Assembly (NCBI GenBank): GCA_032821775.1
Contig: JAVLRN010000008.1
Coordinates: forward strand, 1-64,000
From: Sanguinoderma infundibulare
Lineage: Eukaryota; Basidiomycota; Agaricomycetes; Polyporales; Polyporaceae
DNA length: 64,000 nucleotides
Direction: 5' to 3'
Positions 9,846-21,061 of this stretch are shown here, piece after piece. A program made the translations under genes and the position numbers. How positions within the stretch are numbered: the first letter of the stretch is position 1; each line of letters starts with the position of its first letter. A model generated the notes under the pieces. The model was not told the origin of the DNA. It saw only the letters and a list, made by a program, of their open reading frames with translations, and ran no database searches.

Positions 9846-10628
9846 CTACGTAAATCGCCTCATGCAGTCCCTCATCTGTCTTCCAAAGTCCTTATACCGC
9901 AGCTTGTTTGGAGACACGCTCGTCCCCCTCACCGCCGCGCCCGCCGCCTCCGGCCCCAGCACCTGCACCGACTTCCGCATCGATCGCATCTGCGGATTCG
10001 GCTCCAGCGACAGCCGCAACTTGCGTCTCGCATGCTTGCGATGGAGCGAGCTCGCGTTCGACACCTCCGAGAGCCACGACTTGGCCGAACTTGGCGTCCG
10101 CCTGCCCCTTGCGCTCCGAGGAGACCGCGTGGGCGTCGTCGGAGGGGACTCAGACGTCGCGCCCCTCGGACGAGTGGCGGCGAGGGACGGGAAGGCCACG
10201 GATCGTCCTGAAGGAGGGTCTGCGGAGGAGAGGCCATCTTCGTGAGTGTCCATTTCGTCGTTGTCCCGCGCTCCCATCCCCTCTTCTCGCTCCGCGTGTG
10301 CACTGGTGACGTCCCAGTCTATCGCATGCTCGTCCCCGAACGGGTCCTTCGTGCCCGGAGAGCCCTCGGGGATGGGCCATGGCTGCATGAAGATGCGAGT
10401 TCTGGGCGGCGACTCTGGCTTGTCCGCCTTCCCTCTGCGGAAGATGTTGAGGCGAGTGAGTCTCTGTCGCGCCTTCTTCGCTTTACCCTCTACGGCGACC
10501 TCGTCGCGTTCGTCGGCGAGCGGTGCCTCCTCTGACCGTCCGCTCTCGGTCTCGCTGAGCCGGCGGAAAGGGTGGTGTCGGTCTCCCTTTGGACGGCCGT
10601 CGCCGTTGCTTGTCAGTGGCAGACGCAT
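9846..10628 (-). CDS. Hypothetical protein, Ser/Arg-rich, 260 aa
   Basis: A single open frame from MRLPLTSNGDGRPKG to a stop at 9846. The product is highly charged and low in complexity, with several SP/TP and RxxS patterns and a basic cluster near residues 190-210. No membrane segment or signal peptide is seen. I do not recognise a family. The length without stops in GC-rich sequence is suggestive, but opposite-strand frames of about 130 aa also exist, so the call is moderate. It could be the main exon of a longer gene. Confidence 0.45.
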   Translation of the reverse strand: MRLPLTSNGDGRPKGDRHHPFRRLSETESGRSEEAPLADERDEVAVEGKAKKARQRLTRLNIFRRGKADKPESPPRTRIFMQPWPIPEGSPGTKDPFGDEHAIDWDVTSAHAEREEGMGARDNDEMDTHEDGLSSADPPSGRSVAFPSLAATRPRGATSESPPTTPTRSPRSARGRRTPSSAKSWLSEVSNASSLHRKHARRKLRLSLEPNPQMRSMRKSVQVLGPEAAGAAVRGTSVSPNKLRYKDFGRQMRDCMRRFT

Positions 10629-12290
10629 GGGGGGAGGGCAGATCCAGCAGAACCGGTGGCGTCGAATGTATGTTGGTAAGGTGTGGAAGGCGAGTGGGTT
10701 TCCGTGTTTTTACGGTAGTTATGCGAGCGGCACTATCGCCTTTGTCATTGCCTTGTACTCGATGGTCGCATGGCCTGCATGCGCCTAAATCATGTCTTCC
10801 TTTGTGCATTCGGTCACCTGCTGTGCACTCCTTTGTACATCCTCTTTGGAAGACCTAGTGTACCCGGGCCTGGTATCCGAGAGTGTTGATAAACACAAAC
10901 ATTGACGCTTGGATGTAGTCTCGGACAACCCGCCTAGGGGGGGGAGTTCGCGGGACCGAGATGTCTTGCGACTGAGTCTTCGAGAGGGAGCTCGCGTCTT
11001 GCTCGTAAGGAGAGGCATTTGGGGCGGTAGGATCGAAGTCCTGGACGAGTTGCTGCGAGAACGAGCAGGGCGCGCACCATCCCTGCCCAGAGTGCCCTAT
11101 ACCTGGTCTGACCCACAGCTCTGCGTGCAATCTCGAGGACGCGAGAACGACCCTAGCGGTGCTCTGGCGAGCGGATGAGAATCACGATGCGGTATAGTGG
11201 ATCGTTCCCCAGCATCCTGCTCACCGTTAGCCCCCGGAGTACGCAGCAGCCTCTCCGCTCCCCTTGGGATGGACAGCAACGGGCTCTTCGTTCTCTTGGC
11301 TAGGATCCGAGACAGTCGACGCTTGCCGACTGTCAGGAACTTGCTGTCTCTCCGCACTCCCTCTCTCAATCGTGTCCCAGATCGCCTGCCGCCGCCTCTT
11401 GAAATTCTCAAACTCCTCCACTTCCGCCTCCTTCAGCAGCACTTCCGGGAAATGCTTAGCGGTATTACTGAATTTTGAAATGTCACTCTAAATGTCGCTC
11501 AGCCGGTCAAGCTGCTGTTGTCAGCCGCGAAGCCGTTTGACGTTGCTGTGGCACCAAATGCTCGTAAGTGCCTTCCACCGATGTACCTCCGCTCTCCCAA
11601 CGCCCAGCAATACACCCTGGCTAGTAACCAGATCTGTGTGAGGGGATATGATTCGAGCGTATTTGTTGCTGAAAATCCTCCACAGTATCCCGTTAATCCG
11701 TCCAGCGCGTCAAGTCGTCAAGCAAAATCCGGCATTAGACTGCATCATGAGCCGGACAGTCTGCGAGTTGATGCCGCGAAGGTTTTGACTGCATCACCAT
11801 CATCCGTATAATGCGGGCACGCGTCTATGATTCAGTAACCTGCGATAAGAGACGTACATATCGGAGCACTTGGTGAGGTTAGTACATGACACATAGGCGG
11901 TTTCGTCATGGCATCTTCAGGCACAATGCTCCTTGAGGCGGCGTTTAATTGTCTCCGTAATCGCGCAATCCTAGAACTGTTGCCGCCTTGGATCTCAAGA
12001 TTGCGGTAAGTGCTTGAAATCTAAGTGGTGTCTCGTGCTCGCTGAAAACAACCTACAGGTCACTGGTTTGGTCAAGGTTGAAGTTTGATAGCGTTCCGAC
12101 AGACTCAGAGCGGACCCCATCAGGTTCCCATATCGGAACGGATTCTCTCAGGGACAAGGCAGCACCTTACTGGCCACGATAGCATTCGTCCAACCTATTC
12201 CCTCGTTATCTCTCCCTCTGTCTATATCATCCTCCACGAATTCCCCGATTTCCTCACATTGTGCATGCCTGGCTCAGGGCTGTCGAAGTG
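10629..12290. other. Long intergenic stretch; possible exons at 11227-11442 (minus)
   Basis: The minus-strand frame at 11442-11227 reads LLKEAEVEEFENFKRRRQAI and on to a stop after AAYSGG. It looks protein-like (amphipathic, charged) and may be a terminal exon of an unrecognised gene whose other exons I cannot place. The right end, about 11820-12290, is the promoter side of the urea carboxylase gene. Nothing else is supported. Confidence 0.3.
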
Positions 12291-15200
12291 ATGGCTGCCA
12301 CATCCCCGTTCTCGTCTCATAAACTCCTCATCGCGAACCGTGGCGAGATTGCCGTACGCATCCTGCGCAGTGCGACGCGTCTGGGCATATCCACGGTCAC
12401 AGTATACACCCGCACCGAGGCAACTGCGCCACACGTCGCCCTTGCGGACGAGGCCTTTGCACTCCGGCCCGAAGACGAGGATCCGGTCTCGAACGCCCGA
12501 GGGTATCTTGATGCGGACGCCATCGTCGCCGTATGCAAGGAGCACGGTGTGACTCTCCTTCATCCTGGTTACGGCTTCCTCTCTGAAGACCCTCGGTTCG
12601 CGCGGAAGGTCGTTGATGCCGGCGTGACTTGGTTGGGCCCCCGATCGGAGACCATTCAAGCCGTGGGACTCAAGCATCGCGCGCGAGAGCTTGCGAGAGA
12701 GGTGGAAGTCCCTGTCGTACCCGGATCGAACGGATTGTTGCAAGATGCGGACGAGGCAGTCGCGTTCGCCGAGGGGATAGGGTTCCCGGTGATGCTCAAG
12801 TCCACGGCCGGAGGTGGTGGTATGGGTCTCGTCGTGTGCAGAACCGCTGACGAGCTCCGAGCCAAGTTCTCAACTACGGAAACCCGCGCAGAAGTGAGCG
12901 TATGCGTACCTTTTAGCTACCTTCGCGTGTAACCGTAACCTCTCGCACAGACCTTATTCGACAACAGTGGACTATTCATTGAGCGATACTACCCTACAGC
13001 ACGACATGTCGAGGTCCAGGTATGCTCCATCACGTCTTTATCATCTTGCGCTAAGCCTTGGCTACACAGATATTCGGTGATGGCACCGGCCACGTGATCC
13101 ATATGGGCGAACGGGAGTGTAGCATTCAGAGAAGGAACCAGAAGGTGGTAGAAGAGGCCCCGAGTCCGTTTATGCTCAGCCTCCCTGGTGAGTAGGCTTG
13201 CGCTCATCCTCACGTCAGAAAATCGTTGTTCACGGGATGGAGCCATATGTACAGATATCCGTGAGAAGATGTGCGACGCGGCGGTTCGTCTTGCAAGCCA
13301 CGTAAAGTACGAATCTGCTGGAACCGTCGAATTCCTGGTCGACGACGCCACAGGAGGATTTTTCTTCCTGGAGATGAACACCCGCCTGCAGGTCAGCGTT
13401 CCAGAGTGTCCAAAACTCTATGAAAGATATCGTGCTGATGCGTCCTCGGAAAAGGTCGAGCATCCGATTACGGAGCAGATCAACCCAGGGCTCGACATCG
13501 TAGAGTTAATGATCCTGCAAGGCATGGCACGGCGGGACGACACGGACGGCAGGATTTTGTCCCATCCATTCTACGATCAGTCCCTCTATACGACGCCTCC
13601 TACTCGCCATGCTATTGAAGTCCGACTCTACTGCGAGAACCCTGCTGCGCAGTTCAAGCCCTCCCCCGGAGTTCTACAGCAGGTCAACTTCCCCGCCGCC
13701 GACTGGCTCAGAGTCGATTCGTGGGTCGAAACCGGGACTGCCATCACGCCTTACTTCGACCCACTCGCATGCAAACTCGTCGTGACGGGATCGACCCGCG
13801 CGGAAACCATCGCACGTCTCGCAGAGGTGTTGGATCGGACGGAGTTGTACGGCCCTCCGAACAACGTGCAGTACCTCCGGGCTATATGTGCTTCCGAGAC
13901 GTTCTGGTCTGGGAATGCTACGACGACGTTTTTGGACACGTTTCCTTTCGTACCTAGGTCTTACTTTTGGTTGTAATCTCGTCGTGCCTCGCTGACGATC
14001 ATCTCGCAGAGCGTTCACGGTGTTGAGCGGCGGGCTCGAGGCGACTGTACAAGATTATCCCTGCCGTCGCGTCGGACTCGGCATCCCGCGCAGTGGGCCC
14101 ATGGACTCCCTCGCCTTCCGCATCTCGAACATCCTCGTCGGGAATGATCCCGGCGTCGAAGGCCTCGAGATCACTGTCACCGGCTGCCGTCTCCTCTTCC
14201 ACACTGCCGCCGTTGTCGCTGTCGCCGGTGCGCCCGCGAAGGTGACAGTCGACGAGAAGGAGGTGCGAATGTGGGAACGCGTCGTCGTCCCCGCGGGCAC
14301 GAAGCTCGTTGTCGGTCCCGTTCAAGGCGCGGGCATGCGCGCGTACCTCTCTGTGCGCGGAGGGTTCCCGGAGATAACAAAGTACCTGGGCTCGAAGTCG
14401 ACCTCGCTCAGTTTCGGGGGGTACCAAGGGCGCGCGCTCGCTGCCGGAGACCAGATCGCGCTTGGCGAGTGCGCGCCTGTAGCCACGGACGTCTCCGCGC
14501 TCGCGCTCCCCGAGAGCTTGATTCCTACTTATCCGTCTGAGTGGACCATCCATGCCCTGCCCGGTCCGCAATGCGACTCGGGGTTCATCACCGAACAAGG
14601 CATCCAAGACTTCTTCACGACCAAGTGGACGGTGAGCTCCGCGAGCAACCGGATGGGCATCCGCCTCGAAGGCCCACGTATCGGTTGGGCCCGCGAGAAT
14701 GGCGGCGAGGGCGGGTCGCACCCGAGCAACATCCTCGACGACGGGTACACGCTTGGGGCGGTGAACGTGAACGGGGACACCCCGGTCATTCTGGCGAACG
14801 AGGGTCCTGACATGGGTGGGTACGTGTGTGTGTGTACTGTTGCGAGTGCGGAGCTGTGAGTATTCCTCTATCTAGAGTTTGAGAAGCGAGAGGGAGATGC
14901 TGACGGCGCGATAGGTGGAAACTAGGACAGCTGTGCGCAGGTTCTACGATACAGTTCAAGCGCGTTTCCTACGAGCAGGCAAGCGATCTTGCCCGGGCGA
15001 CGGAGCAGTTCTTGCGCGGGCTGCAAGAGGCGGTCGGGTCTTCTTCTCCGTCTCCAGCATTCTTCCCGTCATCCCTGCCCATGTGCCAAACGGCGGACAG
15101 CCATGTCGACCCTATTCTATACCAGACTCGGTCGGATCAATCTACCGGACGTCCCGGAGTAGTATGCAGGCAAGCGGGGGATTCGGCAATACTCGTAGAG

Positions 15201-16890
15201 TTCGGAGAGATGGCGCTGGACTTCTCCGTGCGCGCGCGCGTCCACGCGTTCGAGGCCGAAGTCAGACAACGCGCTCTGCCTGGAGTCTGGTCCCTCGCGC
15301 CCTGCATTCGCTCCACGATGGTGAGTTGACTCAATCCTCTCGATCCCAGTCGACTCATGCGCTTGCGAAGGTGCACTTCGACCCGCTCATCACGACACAA
15401 GCGGATGTGCTCGCCGCGCTCGTCGACGCTGAGGCTACGCTCCCCGCCAGCGTCGACTCGCTCGCCTTCCCCGGTCGGCGGATCACCTTCCCTGCCGTCC
15501 TCGACGATAGGTGGAACCGCGAGGCGCTGGAGAAGTACATGCGCAACACTCGGGCGACCGCTGCGTACCTACCGAGTAATATCGAGTATCTAGCGAGGAA
15601 CAACGGTCTGGGTGGGGCGGAAGAGGCGTTGCGGAAGCTAGTCGGCACGGATTGGGTGAGCTCGAGCGTCGAATACGTGTGCGGAGCGTTTGCTTGTTTC
15701 GCTGACTCAGTCTGTATTGAAGCTTGTGTTCGGGGTAGGATTCTACCTGGCCACCCCGTTCCTCGTGCCTGTGGGTAGAACGGCCTTCCGCTGTTCTTCG
15801 GCTGACGTCACGATATGCGCAGGTCGATCCACGCTGCCGACTCGTCGGGCAGAAGATGAACCCGTCGCGGACGTTCACCCCTCGAGTACGTATGCTCACC
15901 CTCTTCCCTGCCCGACGATACAAACACTAATGAGCGCATATCCAGGGGGCGATCGGCATGGCGGGCCTCGTCGCGGCGATATATCCGACCGAGTCTCCGG
16001 GAGGGTATCAGCTCTTCGGCCGGACGCTGTCCCCGTGGCAGACTTGGGGCAAAGGACAGGACTTCTCTCCAGATAGCCCGTGGCTGTTGCGGCCGTTCGA
16101 CCAGGTAAGGGGAAGCCTTTCGGCTTACTTGAACGGCTCTGGTTGACATGCGGCCCTGGATAGGTTCGCTTTGAGGTCGTGAGCGAGAAGGAGTACCTGC
16201 AGGTGAGCCAGAGTGCCTAACAATGACAATTCGGACCTTGGTGGCATGGATATTCAATGTACATCCACTTTCTTGCAGGCGGAGAGTCAGTTCGACGCGG
16301 GGCAGTACAAGTTCAAGATCGAAGAGCGGACGTTCTCCATGGCGGAGTACACCGCGTTTGTGCGCGGTGTCTCGGACGAAGTCGACGGGTTCAAGGAGAA
16401 GCAGGCGCTCGGCGTCGCGTCTGAGGAAGCTCGGTGAGTCCGCGTCGTAACACGATCCTCCTGGAAGTATGTCATTAATCATGACCGGGGTCGTTTAGGG
16501 AAAGGGCGATGTTCGCCGAGTGGGACGAGCGGCGCCGCAAGGAGCTCGAGGCACGACGAGTCGGGCCGCTTCCTCCGGACAGAACTGGTACGTCACCCCC
16601 GGGGTCACGGTCGATTCTTTCCCGGGCCGTTGAGAATATATCTTGCAGGAGTGGAAGGCGGCGCGTGCGTCACCTCGTCTCTGACCGCGCACGTCTGGAA
16701 GATCACATGCGCCGTCTGGGACGTCATCAATTCTGCGGAGGACGTGCTCGTCGTGCTCGAAGCGATGAAGACCGAGGTGAATGTCGAGGCGGAAGAGGAG
16801 AACGTCGGGCGGCAGGTGGTCGGCTTTGGGCAAGGCGTCCGGGAGGGTGCTACCGTGCGAGCGGGTGATCCTTTGGTCTACTTGGAATGA
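12291..16890 (+). CDS. Urea carboxylase, stand-alone (biotin carboxylase-AHS2-AHS1-biotinyl domain)
   Basis: Carboxylates urea (or guanidine, in some relatives) to allophanate using ATP, bicarbonate and biotin. Fifteen exons, all GT-AG with agreeing phases: 12291-12893, 12951-13019, 13070-13187, 13255-13391, 13455-13957, 14010-14819, 14915-15320, 15371-15655, 15723-15770, 15823-15885, 15946-16104, 16164-16202, 16279-16433, 16499-16587, 16649-16890; 1241 aa. Domain order: biotin carboxylase ([16 protein letters not shown]-grasp loop [21 protein letters not shown]), AHS2/KipA-like ([13 protein letters not shown]), AHS1/KipI-like ([32 protein letters not shown]), and a biotin attachment site EAMKTE close to the C-terminus. 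It lacks the N-terminal allophanate hydrolase (amidase) domain of yeast Dur1,2, so the second step must come from another gene. An upstream in-frame ATG at 12261 is an alternative start. Intact; decayed copies lie at 25590-26660 and 62560-62880. Confidence 0.93.
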
Positions 16891-17118
16891 TGTAGCGTTC
16901 AATCGTTTGAACATGTTGGTTGTGTTATCTACCGCGACACGCCATTAGTAGTAGTAGCACCCCCGTTGCCTGTTAGCACGATATTAAAGCAATAAAGTAT
17001 CCATGAAAATGGGAACATTCGTGTATGTAGAGTTGATAGTAACTCAAATGAACTTGTGTGTCATGACTATAACTTACAACTGAAGGGGCCAAAAATTGGC
17101 TGCATTAGTATCACACAA

Positions 17119-17190
17119 TTCCGGGACCGGGAATCGAACCCCGGGCTATCGCGTGAGAGACAATAATGTCAGCCACGACACCATATCGGA
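17119..17190 (-). pseudogene. tRNA-Glu(CUC)-like, probably decayed
   Basis: The minus strand reads TCCGATATGGTGTCGTGGCT and so on, with anticodon loop CTCTCAC (anticodon CUC) and T-loop TTCGATT. Compared with the good copy at 63379 it has two acceptor-stem mismatches (A5-C68 and T6-C67) and one T-stem mismatch (G50-G64). The anticodon arm still pairs. Probably a pseudogene. Confidence 0.7.
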
Positions 17191-17390
17191 ATTTATCGAA
17201 GCCAAGCTTATAAAGACTATGTGTAGTTGTGCTTACGGAAGCACATTTGTGTGTTGATGGCAGGCAAAGGTGAGGACACCGTCTGGTGGCAGACGTCGCT
17301 CGCCGTCCTCGTCGACGGTGACCACGTCCGCACCCTCACATCCGCGCCCCGGCCCCTGGAAGATGGACCTGTCGTCTTCAAGCCGAACGG

Positions 17391-19947
17391 ATGCCGTCGA
17401 GTCTCTCCAGGCTGCGGAATCTATCGGCCACGGGTCCTCGGCAGATCGGCATGCCGACCACACGGCACAATCACAACCATTCCAAGCCTCGAGCGGCATC
17501 GTGGAAGAGGACGCCTCGGACGAGAATAGGCCCTCGAGGAAGCCTTCTTCCGTCACCGACGAGGTCGCGGAACCTCCCGGCTACCATGGCTGTGAGTTCT
17601 CCGTCACCTCGCCGCTCGTCTCCGGATGCTCACCCAAACGGACTAGTCTTCTCCCCCGGATTTGCACCCCTACGGAGAGGCTACTTTACTATCATAGCCC
17701 GAGCCACGGTCGTGATCATGGTTCTTCAGTGGATCAGCCTTCCAGTGTGAGTACGCTCCATTTCTTGCTGCACGGCCACCGTCACATTGTCCCCTGTCCT
17801 CCGGCAATCGTTGTGATGTGGCAGTTGCCGTGTATGGTTGATGAAAGAAACCGTCCCGTACGGTGTGCTGTGCGTGAACCTTCCTCGCTGACCCTGATCT
17901 TCTTCATTCAGCTACTGGGGCGCTCTCACGGATGCCCCGAGCTTAACCGGAAACCTCGAGGCCTGGTTCATCGACCGGGACGGCGCCCGCATCGGCCAAA
18001 GCTTGACGTCCGCGGTGGGCAAGTACGCGCCGCCCGGTCCACGGCTCAAGTGGAAATTCATGGACCCGGATATCGTCGGAGACGACGCCAACGTGGCGGA
18101 CATGGTTCTTCGGGAGCAGGTTTGGGTCGCCGTCGTTGGTGAGTGCCCTTACAGCTACTGCCATGTCTTTCTGGACCCCGAGTTCTCCGACGTGGCTGTC
18201 CTGTATCTTCGCACGTGCGTTGAGTCCCCGGGCTTCGGACTCGCCGCTGGCTGCGCTACGAACCTCTCGGCATCTCTAGCGCCGAATTCGGCACGCACGG
18301 CATTAATCTATAGGACGACTGAGCGGTTCGGAATGCCCCGTGAGCCCGAGAAGTAGCACAGGCGGCGAAGAACTTTATGTCCTCGCAGATAAGGGTCGCG
18401 GAAGCCGTAAGAGCTCACCGCATCACCGGCGAGGTAGCCTCTCCTTCCTCACTCGACGTCCAACGCGCTCTCCACGTTTGTGTCCCTCCTCCTCAGTTTA
18501 TATCGGGCGGATATGGACGGAGAGTTATGTAGAAGTTCATACTTCCGATTACAGTGCAACCGAATGCGACACAGACACTATCGCGTGCCCGCACGGCCGG
18601 TGACACGACATACAACCCCGCTTCGGCCATCAAGGTCTTCTACGCCCAGGTGCGTCCACCTCCCTTGTATATACCTCCCTCCCACCGACGTTTATCCGCG
18701 AAGGCACGTCAAGAGATCGCGACCGGCAACTACATCGTACCGCTGACCACCGCGATGCTGCAAAGCACCACCACCAGCTACGCCACGGCGAGCGCGCAGC
18801 GCTACTTCGCCCAGGTCAATTCGAACGGCCAGCCGAACTCCACCGCCCTCCAACTTATCGCCAATGCTCCTCAGACGATTGCACCCGGCATCAGCTGGAC
18901 AATGGTGAACCTCCGCCCCTACACGTACGTGTCTCCGCAAGCTCATGTCGGTTTGGGAGTTGACAAGTTCTCTGAAGCGCCCCGGCCGCGCAAGCTGTGA
19001 CGCTGGTTGGAAACATATTCTTATGCATATTCGCGTGAGTTGCGATCGACCCGATCATGCTGTTACGCTCCATTGACATCTGCCCTTAGGTTTATGATTG
19101 TGCGTACCTGTCACTGCAGAGATAGCGCTGCCACTCACCGCCTAACCAGACGATGGCAAACTCTACTGCACGGGAAATTGTTATCCCGCACATGAACTTC
19201 CTGCCATACATCGGCCTCCGTATCTTAGTGCCCCTCGTGGCGTACATCCCGCTGAGCATGAACTTTGCGCTCCTCAATGTCGCGTTCAAGCTGCCCCTCG
19301 GGACGAAGTTCGGTGAAGGCGTCGGATTCATCCTCTTTTTTTTCTACGTCTACCTCGGCATGGCTGCGTTGGGGCTGTCGATCGAGGCTATGATCACACT
19401 CGTTACGCCCCGATTCGCGCCGTTCTTCCTGTTTATCCTAGTGCGTCGCACCGCAATATTCCGTCGCTTATGCCGCTAACTTTTGCTTCCCTCCGAGATC
19501 CTATACAACGTCTCCCCGGTCGTGCTCCCCGACGAACTCCAAAATTCATTCTACACATACGGTAACGGTTTTCCCATCTGGTACGTCCCTGTTTGTCCTC
19601 TGTCGGCGGATCCGCACTAACGCTGTATACAGGAACCTGTAAGCCAAGCCGGTCGTTGGTGGCACGTGTGCGCACTGTTCACTCATCCTCCCCTTCTTAG
19701 CTCACAAGCACTTCGGACGATCCTGTTCAATACGAACTCGCACCTGGGTCGCAACGCTGCCGTCATCATCGCCTGGATCATCATGTCGTGCGCGACGATC
19801 ACGGTGTTCACCTGGCTCCTGCGCTACATAGAGAAGCGTCGTCTCCTTCGAAGGCAGCAGGTGAGATCCCCGCGCTCGAAGAGCCCCGAGGTTATGATTG
19901 CTATGCCATCGGAGGTCGAGAAGGGCAAGGAGAAGTGTGTCGCATAG
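17391..19947 (+). CDS. SNG1-like (DUF3533) polytopic membrane protein
   Basis: Relative of yeast SNG1, a plasma-membrane protein linked to nitrosoguanidine resistance and lipid asymmetry. Exons: 17391-17746, 17912-18138, 18555-18649, 18704-18924, 18978-19034, 19090-19099, 19150-19440, 19498-19580, 19633-19638, 19701-19947; 530 aa, all phases consistent. After a polar N-terminus comes one membrane span (IIARATVVIMVLQWISLPVY), a long extracytoplasmic loop with YNPASAIKVFYAQ, then about five spans, the conserved WNLSQALRTILFNT stretch and a basic tail. Two exons are tiny: 10 nt (19090-19099) and 6 nt (19633-19638). The 6-nt exon lies inside the WNLSQ motif and is needed to complete it. The intron at 18139-18554 is 416 nt, far longer than its neighbours, and may contain inserted sequence. 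The start is the first ATG after an in-frame stop. Confidence 0.85.
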
Positions 19948-20082
19948 ATACGAGTAATGCATTGTATTAGCGCAGGTATGTATGCTGTATGTCTCCCGTA
20001 ACTTCCGATTGAACGCACGCGCGTGTTCTTGTGTTCTGGCTCTTCGTCTCTCTCCCTCCGATTCCTGTCCATCAAGAACACA

Positions 20083-20840
20083 TCATATCCAAGGTCGTCT
20101 GTACGTCCAGGGGCGTAGGGAACATACCATCTGACATATGATCGCGACCAGGTTCCGGTACGTCAGAGGCTTCTTGTACCAGATGAACCATTTGCGTAGG
20201 TCAGGACCGAGCAACTGCGTCGCGAGATGCTCGAAGCTTTGGGACCTGCCCCAACCGTAGACCTCAGCGATGCTAGAATGACCTGCAACGAAGGTGTCTC
20301 TCGCAGGTGAGTTCTTGCATATGCGCCCGGATATCCAAAGGACTAACCCCGAAGTTGCACCAGCGCAGCTGCTTCGTGGAGATGCAGAAGACGTTTCACG
20401 CATTCCGTTATCCGTACCTTCTTGAAGGCGACGACTCGAAGGACGGGCTCACTCTTCACGAGAACCCAGTACACCCTCCCTGTGCGATAGCGTCAGACAC
20501 ACCAGCCCATTGTGGGAGAGTCGAGGATCACATACTGAATCCACCATGACCGATCGGGCCAAGCCTGTACACGAGCCGCATTCCTGGGGTTCCTGTCAGA
20601 CCGGCTTTGAGAGCGGGGGCCGACATAATGGAGATGGTACGTAGCTGCAGTCTGAAAGGAACACTTTCAACTCGGACTAACCACCGTGGTCGGAGCTTGG
20701 AGATCGTCAACCACCAGATTTCGATCGGGCCTCGTCGCTCGATGCCTCCATACTCCGACACCTCCGACCGGTTTAGATGGAGACCACCACGACGGATAAT
20801 GCTGGTACCACCCTCCAGATACCGTTTCCCGACATCCATC
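20083..20840 (-). pseudogene. CK1-like protein kinase relic, N-lobe and hinge
   Basis: Reading on the minus strand: a glycine-rich loop YRLGPIGHGGFS near 20535-20570 followed by a premature TGA, then FKKVRITECVKRLLHLHEAA (N-lobe with lysine), a frame change, then VYGWGRSQSFEHLATQLLGP and PLTYRNLVAIICQMV. Parts match the CK1-like pseudogene at 49270-49866 and the catalytic-loop fragment at 6848. The catalytic loop is absent here. Stops and frame changes show it is dead. Confidence 0.7.
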
Positions 20841-21061
20841 CGCGGTCCGTGAGTGCGATTCGTCCCTTGTTAGGTTTCCAAATGGTCGATTGCATTTCAA
20901 AACTCTAACATGCAACAGATGGTATCTTCGGGAAGGTGCCGCTTCCAGAGGACGCACTCGAGCATCCTACGGGCCCTTAATAGGGCGGAGACCCTGCTTC
21001 ACGGCTGGGGGGAGCCCCGAGTAGTACGATCGCATCTACTCCGGCCTGCTGAGTTACTGCC

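Noticed and set aside
18003..18356. Exon 2 of the SNG1-like gene read through to 18356
   Set aside because: The GTGAGT donor at 18139 joined at phase 1 to 18555 gives the expected family sequence; reading through runs into a stop without similarity.
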